Origin: Candidatus Cottocaccamicrobium excrementipullorum
GTDB taxonomy: Bacteria > Bacillota > Clostridia > Lachnospirales > Lachnospiraceae
Direction of reading: 5' to 3'
Assembly (NCBI GenBank): GCA_018713255.1
Contig: DVFL01000041.1
Coordinates: 22,145 to 86,144, forward strand
DNA: 64,000 bases
Position 1 is the first letter of the stretch. Each line of letters starts with the position of its first letter. Of this stretch, positions 1-9,925 are shown in pieces. A program made the translations under genes and the position numbers. A model generated the notes under the pieces. It searched no databases, was not told the DNA's origin, and worked only from the letters and a program-made list of their open reading frames with translations.

Positions 1-528
1 GGCGCCCGGATTTTTGATGATTACGCCGCTGCCCTGGACAAAAGCCTTGAAGAGCATAAAGCTGACGCCCGCCGCCGGGCTAAAATGCAGCTTCAGGGAG
101 AAAGTGAAAAAATCGGCCGAGAAATTAACAAAGAGCTGGCCCTGGAACAGATCAATTTAAAACGGATCTTAAGCCGGAAGCACAATCAGCTTAAGGATAA
201 ACTGTTTGTGGAGGTGCAGGATCTTCTCGCCCAATATATGGAGACTCCTGAATACCTGGATCTGTTGAAACGTCAGATTCAGCATGCCATGGATTTTGCG
301 GGAACGGATCCCCTGATCATTTACATGGATCCCTCTGACGCAGATAAAATCAATCTTCTGTCCTTAAGCTGCAGCGCCAATATCCGCATCAGTGAATATT
401 CCTTCGGAGGAGGCACCAGGGCGGTGATTCCTACCAGACATATTCTCATTGATAATTCCTTTGATACCAAGCTGGAAGAAGCCAAGCGAAATTTCCGGTT
501 TGAGACAGGAGGTGTGTCCCATGAATGA
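1..528 (+). CDS. ntpE: V/A-type ATP synthase subunit E (5'-truncated by window edge)
   Basis: The frame is open from base 1, so the N-terminus lies outside the window; about 175 residues are visible against roughly 200 for the family. Subunit E is part of the peripheral stalk that holds the A3B3 head against the membrane stator in the rotary V/A-type ATPase. The visible N-terminal part is charged and helical (Lys/Glu/Arg/Gln rich), as expected for the stalk coiled coil, and the C-terminal part is the globular domain. Its stop codon overlaps the start of the A subunit, which indicates tight co-transcription. The identification rests on fold character plus the adjacent, unmistakable A, B and D subunits; no F or C subunit lies between E and A here. 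Confidence 0.9.
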   Translation, partial: GARIFDDYAAALDKSLEEHKADARRRAKMQLQGESEKIGREINKELALEQINLKRILSRKHNQLKDKLFVEVQDLLAQYMETPEYLDLLKRQIQHAMDFAGTDPLIIYMDPSDADKINLLSLSCSANIRISEYSFGGGTRAVIPTRHILIDNSFDTKLEEAKRNFRFETGGVSHE

Positions 529-2296
529 ACTGCAGAAAACCGGAACCATTTACGGCATTAACGGCCCGGTCATTTACCTGGACGGAGATCCTGGCTTCCA
601 GATGAATGAAATGGTATATGTGGGAAAAGAAAACTTAATTGGTGAAGTCATCGGTCTTCGCTCTGACAGGACCACCATCCAGGTCTATGAGGAAACCAGC
701 GGTTTAAAACCAGGAGAGCTGGTGTATGGAAGCGGCGCTCCCGTGTCCGTTACCTTGGCGCCTGGAATCCTGGATAATATTTTCGATGGAATTGAACGTC
801 CTTTAAGTGAAATCGCCAAAACCGGCGGTCCTTATATCAGCCGAGGCGTAAATGTGTCTTCACTGGATACTGAGAAAAAATGGAAAACCCATCTTACGGT
901 TAAAAAAGGCGATCATCTATACCCTGGAGCGATTATTGCAGAAGTTCCGGAAACCAGGGCTATTCTTCACAAAGTAATGCTTCCTCCCAATCTGGAGGGG
1001 GATGTGATAGATGTGGCGGCTGACGGAGAATACACCATTAATGAACCTCTGCTGACCCTTCTTCAGCCAGACGGAAAAGAAACAAAAATCACCATGACCC
1101 AGAAATGGCCGATTCGTGTTCCCAGACCTTCTGCCAAGCGGTTTCCCGCCACCAGGCCCTTGATTACCGGTCAGCGTATTCTGGACACCTTGTTCCCCCT
1201 GGCAAAGGGCGGAACTGCCGCTGTTCCCGGAGGATTCGGAACGGGAAAAACCATGACTCAGCATCAGATCGCCAAATGGTCTGACGCAGACATTATCATC
1301 TATATTGGCTGCGGAGAGCGCGGAAACGAAATGACCCAGGTTCTTGAAGAGTTTACCCACCTGGTGGATCCGAAAAGCGGCAATCCTCTGATGGACCGTA
1401 CTACTCTGATCGCCAACACCTCCAACCTGCCGGTGGCCGCCAGAGAAGCCAGCCTTTATTCCGGCCTTACTCTGGCAGAGTATTACCGGGATATGGGATA
1501 TCATGTAGCCATCATGGCGGATTCCACCTCCCGCTGGGCTGAAGCCCTTCGAGAGTTGTCCGGCCGTCTGGAGGAGATGCCTGCTGAGGAAGGATTCCCT
1601 GCCTATCTGGCTTCCAGGCTTTCCGCTTTCTATGAACGTGCCGGCATGATGCAGAACTTAAACGGAACAGAAGGATCCGTTTCCATTATCGGCGCCGTTT
1701 CCCCTCAGGGCGGCGACTTCTCCGAACCGGTTACTCAGAATACCAAGCGTTTCGTCCGCTGCTTCTGGGGATTGGATAAATCCCTGGCCTACGCCAGACA
1801 TTATCCTGCCATCAACTGGCTCACCAGCTATTCCGAATATCTGTCGGAACTGGCTCCCTGGTATACCGACCATGTAGACAAACGTTTCGTGGACTACAGG
1901 AACCGTATTGTTTACCTGCTAACTCAGGAAAGCAGCCTGATGGAAATCGTAAAATTAATCGGCGCCGATGTTCTTCCTGACGATCAGAAGCTGATCCTGG
2001 AAATCGCCAAGGTCATCCGCATCGGTTTCCTTCAGCAGAATGCCTTCCATAAGGAAGATACCTGCGTTCCCCTGGAGAAACAGTTTAAAATGATGGAAAT
2101 TATCTTATATTTGTATAAAAAGTCCCGTTCCTTAATATCCATGGGCATGCCTATGTCCGTTCTTAAGGAAGACAAGATCTTCGACAAGATCATTTCCATC
2201 AAATACGACGTTCCCAATGACCGCCTGGATATGTTTGATGATTATCGAAAACAAGTAGATGAGTTCTACGACGCAGTGGTAGAGCGGAACGCATAA
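521..2296 (+). CDS. ntpA: V/A-type ATP synthase catalytic subunit A
   Basis: Catalytic nucleotide-binding subunit of the rotary V/A-type ATPase, which couples ATP hydrolysis or synthesis to H+ or Na+ movement. The start is the ATG at 521, preceded by AGGAGG and overlapping the E stop; an upstream in-frame ATG at 449 lies inside subunit E and is rejected. The product is 591 aa, normal for the family. The P-loop GGFGTGKT is at residues 237-244, followed by the conserved GCGERGNEM segment and the [13 protein letters not shown] stretch. The long non-homologous insertion typical of A subunits lies between the N-terminal barrel and the P-loop. The ion specificity cannot be read here because the membrane subunits are outside the window. 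Confidence 0.98.
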   Translation: MNELQKTGTIYGINGPVIYLDGDPGFQMNEMVYVGKENLIGEVIGLRSDRTTIQVYEETSGLKPGELVYGSGAPVSVTLAPGILDNIFDGIERPLSEIAKTGGPYISRGVNVSSLDTEKKWKTHLTVKKGDHLYPGAIIAEVPETRAILHKVMLPPNLEGDVIDVAADGEYTINEPLLTLLQPDGKETKITMTQKWPIRVPRPSAKRFPATRPLITGQRILDTLFPLAKGGTAAVPGGFGTGKTMTQHQIAKWSDADIIIYIGCGERGNEMTQVLEEFTHLVDPKSGNPLMDRTTLIANTSNLPVAAREASLYSGLTLAEYYRDMGYHVAIMADSTSRWAEALRELSGRLEEMPAEEGFPAYLASRLSAFYERAGMMQNLNGTEGSVSIIGAVSPQGGDFSEPVTQNTKRFVRCFWGLDKSLAYARHYPAINWLTSYSEYLSELAPWYTDHVDKRFVDYRNRIVYLLTQESSLMEIVKLIGADVLPDDQKLILEIAKVIRIGFLQQNAFHKEDTCVPLEKQFKMMEIILYLYKKSRSLISMGMPMSVLKEDKIFDKIISIKYDVPNDRLDMFDDYRKQVDEFYDAVVERNA

Positions 2297-2306
2297 GGAG
2301 GCTATT

Positions 2307-3737
2307 ATGGCAATTGAATATTTAGGCTTAAGCGGAATTAACGGCCCCCTGGTGGTGCTGGAAGGCCTCCAGGACGCCGCCTACGACGAAATCGTGGAAA
2401 TGACCGTAAATGGAACTCAGCACAAACTGGGCCGTATTATTGAAATCTACCGGGATAAAGCGGTAATTCAGGTATTTGAGGGCACAGAAGGCATGGCCTT
2501 AAGAAACACCCACACCCGCCTTACCGGACATCCCATGGAAATCGCCGTGTCCGAGGAGATGCTGGGACGCACCTTCAACGGTATCGGCCAGCCCATCGAT
2601 GGACTGGGAGAGATTTCCTCCGAAGTAAAACTGGATGTAAATGGAAAACCTTTAAATCCTGTTACCAGAGAATATCCCAGAAACTACATCCGCACCGGCA
2701 TCTCCGCCATTGACGGACTGACCACCTTAATTCGCGGACAGAAACTTCCTATTTTCTCCGGCAACGGCCTTCCCCATGACCAGCTGGCCGCCCAGATTGT
2801 ACAGCAGGCTTCCTTGGGAGATGATTCCGATGAACAGTTTGCCATTGTGTTCGCCGCTATGGGCGTAAAATACGATGTGGCGGATTTCTTCCGGAGAACC
2901 TTTGAAGAAAGCGGTGTTTCTGATCATGTGGCCATGTTCATCAACCTGGCCAACGACCCGGTGGTGGAGCGTCTGATTACTCCTAAGGTCGCCCTTACGG
3001 TGGCGGAATATCTGGCCTTTGAAAAGGGCATGCATATTCTGGTAATTCTGACAGATATGACTTCCTTTGCCGAGGCAATGCGTGAGGTTTCCTCTTCCAA
3101 AGGAGAAATTCCTTCCCGTAAAGGCTTCCCAGGCTACCTTTACAGCGAGCTGGCGGCCCTTTACGAACGTGCGGGAATTGTGGCCGGACGGCCTGGTTCC
3201 GTTACCCAGCTTCCCATTCTGACCATGCCCAATGATGACATTACTCATCCGATCCCCGACTTAACCGGCTACATCACAGAAGGCCAGATTGTGCTGGACC
3301 GGGACCTTCACGGTCAGTCCATTTACCCGCCCATCAATATCCTTCCTTCCCTTTCCCGTCTGATGAAGGACGGCATTGGAAAAGGATACACCAGAGAAGA
3401 TCATCAAGATGTGGCCAATCAGCTGTTTTCCTGCTACGCGAAAGTAGGAGACGCCAGAGCGCTGGCGTCAGTAATCGGCGAAGATGAATTGTCTCCCATT
3501 GATAAAAAATATCTGGCCTTCGGAAAAGAGTTTGAACACCGATTTATCGGCCAGGACATTCACGATAACCGCTCTATTCTCACTACCCTGGATATTGGCT
3601 GGAAGCTTTTAGGCATGCTTCCCAGGGAAGAATTAGACCGTGTAGATACGAAAATTCTGGATCAGTACTATCATCCCTCTCCAGTTGGAGAAGACGGTTC
3701 TCTTCTGGATGAAGAAGCTGCCGCCGGGGATGAGTAA
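2307..3737 (+). CDS. ntpB: V/A-type ATP synthase subunit B
   Basis: Non-catalytic, nucleotide-binding regulatory subunit that alternates with subunit A in the hexameric head. It begins 10 bases after the A stop, with AAGGAGG in the gap. At 476 aa it has the usual length. Recognisable family stretches include the GIGQPIDG and [11 protein letters not shown] segments, and the normal P-loop is replaced by [10 protein letters not shown] (near residue 152), which is the hallmark of B subunits. The C-terminus is acidic ([15 protein letters not shown]). It is the third gene of the E-A-B-D run and is surely co-transcribed with its neighbours. Confidence 0.98.
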   Translation: MAIEYLGLSGINGPLVVLEGLQDAAYDEIVEMTVNGTQHKLGRIIEIYRDKAVIQVFEGTEGMALRNTHTRLTGHPMEIAVSEEMLGRTFNGIGQPIDGLGEISSEVKLDVNGKPLNPVTREYPRNYIRTGISAIDGLTTLIRGQKLPIFSGNGLPHDQLAAQIVQQASLGDDSDEQFAIVFAAMGVKYDVADFFRRTFEESGVSDHVAMFINLANDPVVERLITPKVALTVAEYLAFEKGMHILVILTDMTSFAEAMREVSSSKGEIPSRKGFPGYLYSELAALYERAGIVAGRPGSVTQLPILTMPNDDITHPIPDLTGYITEGQIVLDRDLHGQSIYPPINILPSLSRLMKDGIGKGYTREDHQDVANQLFSCYAKVGDARALASVIGEDELSPIDKKYLAFGKEFEHRFIGQDIHDNRSILTTLDIGWKLLGMLPREELDRVDTKILDQYYHPSPVGEDGSLLDEEAAAGDE

Positions 3738-3783
3738 GCTGCCGGCTGTTTCAGCGGCAGAACATCAATAAGGAGGTGATTCC

Positions 3784-4401
3784 TTGGATCCAAATGCATT
3801 TCCCACAAAAGGAAACTTGATTCTGGCCAAAAACTCCCTGTCCCTGGCCCAATTAGGCTACAGCCTGATGGACAAAAAACGGAATATCCTGATCCGGGAG
3901 CTCATGGGACTGATTGACCAGGCAAAAGATATCCAGTCGGAAATCGACGCCACCTTCACCGCTGCCTACCAGGCTCTGCAGCAGGCCAATATTGAGCTTG
4001 GCATTCATTACGTCCAGGAAATCGGAATGTCCGTTCCCGTAGAAAATTCCATTAAAATCAAAGCCAGAAGCATTATGGGCACAGAAATTCCTCTGGTTCA
4101 GTATGATGCGCCGCCTCTGGTGCCCACTTATGCCTTTGGCGATACTACCCAGGCCCTGGACGAAGCCAGAATGAAATTTGAAAAGGTAAAAGAACTTACC
4201 ATCAAGCTTTCCATGGTGGAGAATTCCGCCTACCGGCTGGCCTCCAACATCAAAAAAACCCAGAAGCGAGCGAATGCACTGAAAAACATCACCATACCGG
4301 CTTATGAAACCCTTACCAAGAACATTACCAATGCTCTTGAAGAGAAGGACCGTGAAGAATTTACCCGGCTTAAGGTGATTAAACGAAACAAGGGAGGGTG
4401 A
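3784..4401 (+). CDS. ntpD: V/A-type ATP synthase subunit D
   Basis: Central-shaft subunit that rotates inside the A3B3 head. The start is TTG at 3784, chosen because AAGGAGGTGAT sits immediately upstream at normal spacing and translation gives the family N-terminus MDPNAFPTKGNL. The protein is 205 aa, predicted as two long antiparallel helices (residues about 10-80 and 125-200) joined by a short globular part, as in known D subunits. The stop codon lies in the loop of the operon terminator, so this is the last gene of the operon. The 46-base gap to ntpB contains no other signal. Confidence 0.96.
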   Translation: MDPNAFPTKGNLILAKNSLSLAQLGYSLMDKKRNILIRELMGLIDQAKDIQSEIDATFTAAYQALQQANIELGIHYVQEIGMSVPVENSIKIKARSIMGTEIPLVQYDAPPLVPTYAFGDTTQALDEARMKFEKVKELTIKLSMVENSAYRLASNIKKTQKRANALKNITIPAYETLTKNITNALEEKDREEFTRLKVIKRNKGG

Positions 4402-4420
4402 AAACCCTCCCTTGTTTTTC
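4389..4420 (+). terminator. Intrinsic terminator of the V-ATPase operon
   Basis: A perfect 10-bp stem (CAAGGGAGGG pairing with CCCTCCCTTG) with a 6-base loop is followed by TTTTTCTTT. The ntpD stop codon TGA is part of the loop, so translation and termination are immediately adjacent. Confidence 0.95.
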
Positions 4421-4537
4421 TTTCCGGGAACGGCCTTTGGCCTTGCATTCCCTGGAATTCTGTTATATTATGTAACTGTTCAAGAAGCCGGTTAAACTCA
4501 ATTAACTCGTTTATTTTCACATAAGGAGCGATGCTGC

Positions 4538-5251
4538 ATGAAAAATATGATTCATACTTTTCTGGGCGTCCTTTGCGCTTTCTGTCTAATGTTTATTTTG
4601 CTTATTACCTCAGTGGAAGCGGTATGCTACTGGACCCCCGGTTATTTTGAATCAGAATATACAAAATACGATGTACTGGATGATCTTCCGGAAATGACCA
4701 TGGATGATCTCCTTGATGTTACTCATGAAATGATGGACTATCTCCGCGGAGACCGGGAGGATCTTCATGTATGGACCACCATGGGAGGGGAATACCGGGA
4801 ATTTTTTACTCCGAGGGAAATTGCCCATATGGAAGATGTGCGGAATCTGTTTGTGGGCGCTATCTTTCTTCGCCGGATCTGCCTGGCAGCAATTCTTCTT
4901 TCCCTGCTGGCCATCCGCCTTTCTGGAGGCCGTCTGCGCAAGGTGCTTCCGAAAACCATCTTTGGGGGAACCCTGCTGTTTTTCGGTGCAGCGGCAGTTC
5001 TGGGATTGATTATTTCCACAAACTTTAACCGGTATTTTATTATTTTCCACCATATCTTCTTTGATAATGATTTATGGATTCTGGACCCTTCAGTAGATAT
5101 GTTAATCAATATTGTGCCGGAACCCTTCTTCATGGATACCGCCGCCCGGATTTTGATCACCTTCGGCGCCGGAGCCCTGGTGGTGCTGGTTCTCTCATTT
5201 CTGTTCATGAGAAAGAACCGAGTTTGTCTTCCCCCTGATCCCAGCGTCTAG
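4538..5251 (+). CDS. DUF1461 / TIGR01906 family integral membrane protein
   Basis: A 237-aa membrane protein of unknown function, common in Firmicutes. It has an N-terminal membrane segment (about residues 8-30), then an extracytoplasmic stretch of about 70 residues carrying the family signatures YWTPGYF, the MDDLLDVTHEMMDYLRGD block and the REFFTPREIAHMEDVRNLF block, followed by three further hydrophobic segments (about 103-122, 136-157 and 208-231). The start is the ATG at 4538 with AAGGAGCGATGC upstream. It ends 36 bases before the carboxypeptidase gene and may be co-transcribed with it, which would suggest an envelope role; that role is inference only. Confidence 0.88.
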   Translation: MKNMIHTFLGVLCAFCLMFILLITSVEAVCYWTPGYFESEYTKYDVLDDLPEMTMDDLLDVTHEMMDYLRGDREDLHVWTTMGGEYREFFTPREIAHMEDVRNLFVGAIFLRRICLAAILLSLLAIRLSGGRLRKVLPKTIFGGTLLFFGAAAVLGLIISTNFNRYFIIFHHIFFDNDLWILDPSVDMLINIVPEPFFMDTAARILITFGAGALVVLVLSFLFMRKNRVCLPPDPSV

Positions 5252-5287
5252 CTGGAGAACTATGGATAAAGGAGAGTTAGCCTGTTT

Positions 5288-6865
5288 ATGTCAATAAAAA
5301 AGACCAGCCTTTCCTGGCTGTTGTGCCTGACCACCATTTTCTCTCTGTTCTTGTGCCGGCCGGCCATGGCCGAAGTTTCCTGGCCTGAAGCTGCGCCGAT
5401 TCAGGCAGACGGAGGAATTCTCATTGACGCCGAGTCCGGCGCAGTTTTATACGAAAAGAATGCCGACCAGGCCTATTACCCGGCCAGTATCACCAAAATA
5501 CTCACAGCTTTGATTATTATTGAAAACTGTGACTTGGATGATATGGTCACCTTCTCCTACAATGCGGTTTATAATGTGGAAGCCGGCAGCTCCAATATGG
5601 GAGTGCTGGACGGTGACCAGCTTACGGTGAGAGACTGCCTTTACGGTCTGATGCTGGCCTCCGCCAATGAAGCAGCCAATGCCTTGGCCGAACACTGTGC
5701 CGGAAGCATTGAAGCCTTTGCAGAAATGATGAACGAAAAGGCAGAAGAACTGGGCTGCACGGGAAGCCATTTCGCTAATCCCAGCGGACTAAACGATGAA
5801 AATCATTACACTACCGCCAGAGATATGGCCCTCATCACCAAGGCCGCCATCGAAAATCCGGTTTTTGTGGAAATCAGCAGCGCCCGGTACTGGAAACACG
5901 CCCCGATTAAGCGCTATCCCGATCCTGATGACCCCAGCAACACCGTGTACGCCCATCACGCCATGCTGAAAAAGAACGATTCCCGCTATTATCCGGGAGT
6001 TTTCTCCGGGAAAACAGGATACACTTCCCTGGCAGGCAATACATTGGTTACCTGCGCCAGACGAGACGGCATGACCCTGATCACCGTTATCTTAAACGGC
6101 CATCAGACCCATTACCAGGATACAAAATCGTTGTTGGACTACGGCTTCGGGAATTTTGCTTCTATTCCTCTTTCTGAAGTTAATTCCTCCTATGCCTCCA
6201 TTGAAAAGGATATGACCATCAGCGGTCTTACCCCCAGCCCGGTATCCTCCCTTACTGTTGATTCGGATTGCTCCATTACCCTTCCGGCAGGGGCTGATTT
6301 TGCAGATACAGAAATCAATCTTCAATACGACCTGGGGCCGGGCGCTCCTGATGATGCCGCTGCCATGCTCACCTACACTTACGGCGGACACAATGCAGGC
6401 TCAACTTACCTGCGTACAACCCAGGCGGCTCAGCCTGCCGATCTTCCCCTGGCAGCCGCTTCCCTGGCTGCTGCAGAACCCGTAGGAATCCCTGAGCCTA
6501 CCACAAAAGCCGCCGACAGCCTTCCGGAATCTGTGTCAGAATCAGCCGATGGCGCTTCCCTCTCTTCTGACAACGCTTCTCAAGAAGAGCAGAGATTGTC
6601 TTCCTCAGAAGAATCTTCATCTGATGAAGAACCTGCTCCCGGGTTCTCCATTCCTTCTGTGTTCTGGATTGCAGCAGCCGTTACGTTAATTCTTGCGGCG
6701 CTGATTACTGCAGCAGTAATGGTAAAAATTCATTTGGAAAAGAAAGAAGAACGTGACCGGTACCAACGAATGGAACGGCGGAAAAAGAGACTTCAGGAAA
6801 TCGGCTGTTCCCAGGAAGAATTCGACCGGCTGATGAAAGAGCGGAGAGATTCTCACTCTTCCTAA
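5288..6865 (+). CDS. D-alanyl-D-alanine carboxypeptidase (peptidase S11, PBP5-type) with C-terminal membrane anchor
   Basis: Removes the terminal D-Ala from peptidoglycan pentapeptides on the outer face of the membrane. The penicillin-binding motifs are all present: SITK with catalytic Ser67, SAN at 125-127 and KTG at 242-244. A signal peptide precedes a likely cleavage after AMA28. The catalytic domain is followed by a beta-rich region (about 300-375), then a long Ser/Glu/Ala-rich low-complexity linker (about 390-450), a membrane segment (about 455-479) and a basic cytoplasmic tail of about 45 residues. The tail plus transmembrane anchor differs from the amphipathic helix of typical PBP5; it is seen in clostridial paralogues. 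The start ATG at 5288 follows AAAGGAGAG. 525 aa is long for the family because of the linker and tail. Confidence 0.95.
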   Translation: MSIKKTSLSWLLCLTTIFSLFLCRPAMAEVSWPEAAPIQADGGILIDAESGAVLYEKNADQAYYPASITKILTALIIIENCDLDDMVTFSYNAVYNVEAGSSNMGVLDGDQLTVRDCLYGLMLASANEAANALAEHCAGSIEAFAEMMNEKAEELGCTGSHFANPSGLNDENHYTTARDMALITKAAIENPVFVEISSARYWKHAPIKRYPDPDDPSNTVYAHHAMLKKNDSRYYPGVFSGKTGYTSLAGNTLVTCARRDGMTLITVILNGHQTHYQDTKSLLDYGFGNFASIPLSEVNSSYASIEKDMTISGLTPSPVSSLTVDSDCSITLPAGADFADTEINLQYDLGPGAPDDAAAMLTYTYGGHNAGSTYLRTTQAAQPADLPLAAASLAAAEPVGIPEPTTKAADSLPESVSESADGASLSSDNASQEEQRLSSSEESSSDEEPAPGFSIPSVFWIAAAVTLILAALITAAVMVKIHLEKKEERDRYQRMERRKKRLQEIGCSQEEFDRLMKERRDSHSS

Positions 6866-6915
6866 GGCCGGCCCGGCCCTCAAGGTCCTCTTAAATTTAC
6901 GGAAGGATAAAGGCA

Positions 6916-7980
6916 ATGCTGAAAAATACTCTGATCACGCTGATTTCCCTGACGGTGGCCACAGTACTTTCTCTGCTGTTCGTTCATTTCGGCAACGGTA
7001 CTACCAGCGTAGCCATCATTTATATCCTGGCAGTGGTATTCGTAGCCAGGTACAGCGACGGATACCTTCCAGGCATCGTCGCTTCTTTTATTGGAGTAAT
7101 CTGCGTTAATTACGTATTTACCTACCCTTATATGCACTTAAACTTTACCATGGCAGGATATCCGGTAACCTTTGCTGGAATGATTATTATTTCCACTCTG
7201 ATCAGCACCATGACTTCTCACTTAAAGCTTCAAAGCAAGATTATCAACGAGCGGGAAAAGCTGTTGATGGAAGCAGAAAAAGAGGCCATGCGGGCGAACC
7301 TGCTCCGGGCCATCTCCCACGATCTGCGGACCCCTCTCACAGGTATGATCGGCGCCAGCTCCACTTACCTGGAAAATCAGGACAGTCTTTCCCGGGAAGA
7401 AAAGGAAAAACTGGTTCAGAATATCTATGATGATTCCAACTGGCTTTTACATATGGTGGAAAATCTGCTGACCATCACCCGAATTAAAACGAACGACACG
7501 CCTATTCACAAAACTTCAGAGCTTCTGGAGGAAGTGGTTGGAGAAGCGGTTCAGCGTTTCCGCGCCAGATTCCCCCAGGCTCAAGTTCAGGTGGAAATCC
7601 CGGACGAACTGATTCTTATTTCCGTAGACGCTACACTAATTGAGCAGGTGCTGATCAATCTGTTAGAAAATGCTTTCTTCCACGGCGATCCCTCTTCTCC
7701 CATTGAGCTGAAGGTATCTGAAGAAAAAGGCCAGACGGTTTTCCGAGTCATTGATTACGGCCCCGGCATCGATGAAGCCCTTCTCCCCCATATTTTTGAC
7801 GGCAGCCCTTCATCTCCAGGAACAGGCGGCGATTCCCGAAAGGGAATGGGAATCGGCCTTTCCATCTGCAAAACCATAATCACCGCTCACGGCGGCACCA
7901 TTAACGCGTCAAATCATAAAAACGGAGCGCAGTTTACCTTCTGCCTCCCTGCACAAGAGGAAGAGAACCATGAATCTTAA
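6916..7980 (+). CDS. KdpD-like sensor histidine kinase lacking the KdpD N-terminal domains
   Basis: Membrane sensor kinase of a two-component pair. About residues 5-100 hold the DUF4118-type transmembrane bundle of KdpD (four short hydrophobic helices). A HisKA domain follows with phospho-acceptor His135 in AISHDLRTP, then a HATPase domain with the N box (LLENAFFHG, Asn251) and the G1 box DYGPGI (279-284). The N-terminal KdpD and universal-stress-protein domains (about 370 residues in E. coli KdpD) are absent, so at 354 aa this is the short form. It overlaps the response-regulator gene by 11 bases. No kdpFABC potassium pump is encoded in this window, so the target is unknown. Confidence 0.92.
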   Translation: MLKNTLITLISLTVATVLSLLFVHFGNGTTSVAIIYILAVVFVARYSDGYLPGIVASFIGVICVNYVFTYPYMHLNFTMAGYPVTFAGMIIISTLISTMTSHLKLQSKIINEREKLLMEAEKEAMRANLLRAISHDLRTPLTGMIGASSTYLENQDSLSREEKEKLVQNIYDDSNWLLHMVENLLTITRIKTNDTPIHKTSELLEEVVGEAVQRFRARFPQAQVQVEIPDELILISVDATLIEQVLINLLENAFFHGDPSSPIELKVSEEKGQTVFRVIDYGPGIDEALLPHIFDGSPSSPGTGGDSRKGMGIGLSICKTIITAHGGTINASNHKNGAQFTFCLPAQEEENHES

Positions 7981-8692
7981 ACCTACCATCATTATTATTG
8001 AAGACGAAAAAAGCATCTGCAATTTTATGGAAACCACCCTGAACGCCCATGATTACAAGGTAATCTGCGCCTCCACCGGACAAGAGGGCCTCTCGATTAT
8101 TGCCTCCTGCCTTCCGGACGTAATTCTCCTGGACCTCGGTCTTCCAGATATGGATGGCCTGGATCTTATCCGGCGGGTTCGGGAATGGTCCATGATTCCC
8201 ATCATTGTCATCTCTGCCAGAACCAAAGAGCAGGAAAAAGTTCTTGCCCTGGACAACGGCTGCGACGATTACATCACCAAGCCCTTCGGCACCTCTGAGC
8301 TTTTGGCCAGAATCCGCACCGCCCTGCGCCATCGTCAGCAGCTGGAAGCAGGAACCTTAGCCAGCCAGGAGCCGGTCTATACCTTCGAGGACCTGACCAT
8401 TGACTTTAACCGGCGGCTGGTGCTTCTGGCAGGAAAGCAGGTCCATCTCACCCAAATCGAATACAAACTGGTGTCCCTTCTGGCCAGAAACAGCGGCCGG
8501 GTTCTGACTTATGATTACATCATTCATCAAATCTGGGGACCTTACGCAGACAACAGCAACAACCAGATTCTGCGGGTAAATATGGCCCATATCCGGCGGA
8601 AGCTGGAAGCCAATCCAGCCGAGCCTAGGTATATCTTTACAGAAATCGGCGTAGGGTACCGGATGCAGGAAAGCCAGAAACCATTGGACTAG
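7970..8692 (+). CDS. KdpE-like OmpR-family response regulator
   Basis: DNA-binding partner of the adjacent kinase. The receiver domain (about 5-118) has the acidic pair Glu11/Asp12, phospho-acceptor Asp55 (VILLDLGLPDMDG) and the conserved Lys in ITKPFG. A winged-helix transactivation domain fills about 140-235 (NNQILRVNMAHIRRKLE recognition region, GVGYRM wing). The 240-aa length is standard. The start ATG lies inside the kinase 3' end with AAGAGGAAGAG upstream, so expression is translationally coupled. Similarity to KdpE is strong, but regulated genes cannot be inferred from the neighbours. Confidence 0.92.
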   Translation: MNLKPTIIIIEDEKSICNFMETTLNAHDYKVICASTGQEGLSIIASCLPDVILLDLGLPDMDGLDLIRRVREWSMIPIIVISARTKEQEKVLALDNGCDDYITKPFGTSELLARIRTALRHRQQLEAGTLASQEPVYTFEDLTIDFNRRLVLLAGKQVHLTQIEYKLVSLLARNSGRVLTYDYIIHQIWGPYADNSNNQILRVNMAHIRRKLEANPAEPRYIFTEIGVGYRMQESQKPLD

Positions 8693-8722
8693 ATCATTCC
8701 AGGACAACCATTGGATTGAAAA

Positions 8723-8777
8723 AAGCAGGCTGAAGAATTTCCATTATTTTGGGAATTCTCCGGCCTGCTTTCTTTTC
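8723..8777. terminator. Bidirectional terminator between convergent genes
   Basis: AAGCAGGC at 8723-8730 pairs with GCCTGCTT at 8763-8770, with an inner near-perfect stem (GAATTTCC with GGGAATTC), then TCTTTTC. On the minus strand the stem is followed by TTTTTTCAA. It separates the regulator gene from the convergent exonuclease gene. Confidence 0.9.
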
Positions 8778-8787
8778 TTCAGCTTCT

Positions 8788-9822
8788 TTAACCGGCAGTG
8801 GCAGAACATTTTTCTCCTCCGCCCTCTTTTTTTCTGCTTCTGGCCTGCTTCTTGGCCTGGCGCTTCTGTTTATTTTTCTCCGTACGTCTTAGCTTTACTT
8901 CATCCCGCTTCTGGGCAATGGCTGCAGCTCCCTCTTCATCTGTAAATTTGGTGGTGCGCACTGCGAACACTCCCCCTGATTCCGCCTTTTTTATCCGAAT
9001 CTTTCCCCGCACCAATCCATGCTCCGGACATACCGTCAGGCACACATAAAGCCGGGGATTAGCGGCAAACCAGCGGATCTTTTTCCGCAGCATCCGCCTG
9101 CACCGAGGACAGATCACATCTGTTACCCGTTTATCCGTCAAGGCCTCTTCCTTAGAGGAAAACTCCCGTGAAACAAATTTCGTATACCCAGGAAACTCCA
9201 GAGTGATCTCCTCTTCCGGCCTCTGGGGAATCCGGTAATAATCCATGGAAAGGAAGGCTTTTACCCGGTGAAATTCCATGACTTTCATCACCTTGCCCGT
9301 ATAATAAGCATCATCCATGGCATGATGGAAAGGCCTGTCCGCCTCCACCTCAATAGCCATGGCTTCCACTGCCTGATCTAAGGACAGCTTATCCTTACTC
9401 TCCTGGCAGTACAGAAGGCCGTACAGCTTCTGAAGATCATAATATAAAAAGGGCATGGGGAAAGGAATGCTCATCTTATAATAGGTCATATTCCGCTGAA
9501 GCTCCGTTAAGTCCATGGAGCCCCAGGTGACAAAGGTATAATCCTCCCCGCACCAGGCAAGAAAACGGCAGACTGCCTCTGGAAAGGCAATGCCCTGCCG
9601 TTTCAACACTTCCATATCCAGATGAGTAACCTCGGATATTTTATAATGGAGCTGCGGATAAACCTCTGGAGAAATCAGCTGATGAAACTCATCGGTCTGA
9701 CGGAAATTTTCATCCAGCTTCACCGCTCCGATTTCAATGATCTCAAAAGGAAGGCTGTCCACAGCCCCTTCCTTCCCCTTGGGACTCTGGTTCCACTCCA
9801 AATCAAATACAATGTAATTCAT
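8788..9822 (-). CDS. 3'-5' exonuclease (DEDDh, RNase T/DnaQ-like) with C-terminal zinc-ribbon-like segment
   Basis: Nucleic-acid 3'-5' exonuclease domain at about residues 1-185: the exo I motif is FDLEWN (Asp7, Glu9), exo II is around the TFVTWGSMDLTEL block, and exo III is the HHAMDDAYYT block with catalytic His and Asp. After it comes a cysteine-containing segment (CPRCRRML ... CLTVCPEHG) that looks like a metal-binding ribbon, then a strongly basic Lys/Arg/Gln tail that could bind nucleic acid. I start at 9822 (MNYIVFDLEWN) because GGGAGAG lies just upstream; a frame extension to 9867 is less likely. The exact substrate is unknown. Single-gene unit, convergent with the KdpE-like gene. Confidence 0.87.
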   Translation of the reverse strand: MNYIVFDLEWNQSPKGKEGAVDSLPFEIIEIGAVKLDENFRQTDEFHQLISPEVYPQLHYKISEVTHLDMEVLKRQGIAFPEAVCRFLAWCGEDYTFVTWGSMDLTELQRNMTYYKMSIPFPMPFLYYDLQKLYGLLYCQESKDKLSLDQAVEAMAIEVEADRPFHHAMDDAYYTGKVMKVMEFHRVKAFLSMDYYRIPQRPEEEITLEFPGYTKFVSREFSSKEEALTDKRVTDVICPRCRRMLRKKIRWFAANPRLYVCLTVCPEHGLVRGKIRIKKAESGGVFAVRTTKFTDEEGAAAIAQKRDEVKLRRTEKNKQKRQAKKQARSRKKEGGGEKCSATAG

Positions 9823-9925
9823 GATTCTCTCCCTATGCAAAATATCAGGACGTAACCATTTTAGCATACAGCAGGAAGATGCACAAGGCAGTTTCGCAGA
9901 ATGGCTTTATTGCCAGCTCCTTTCC

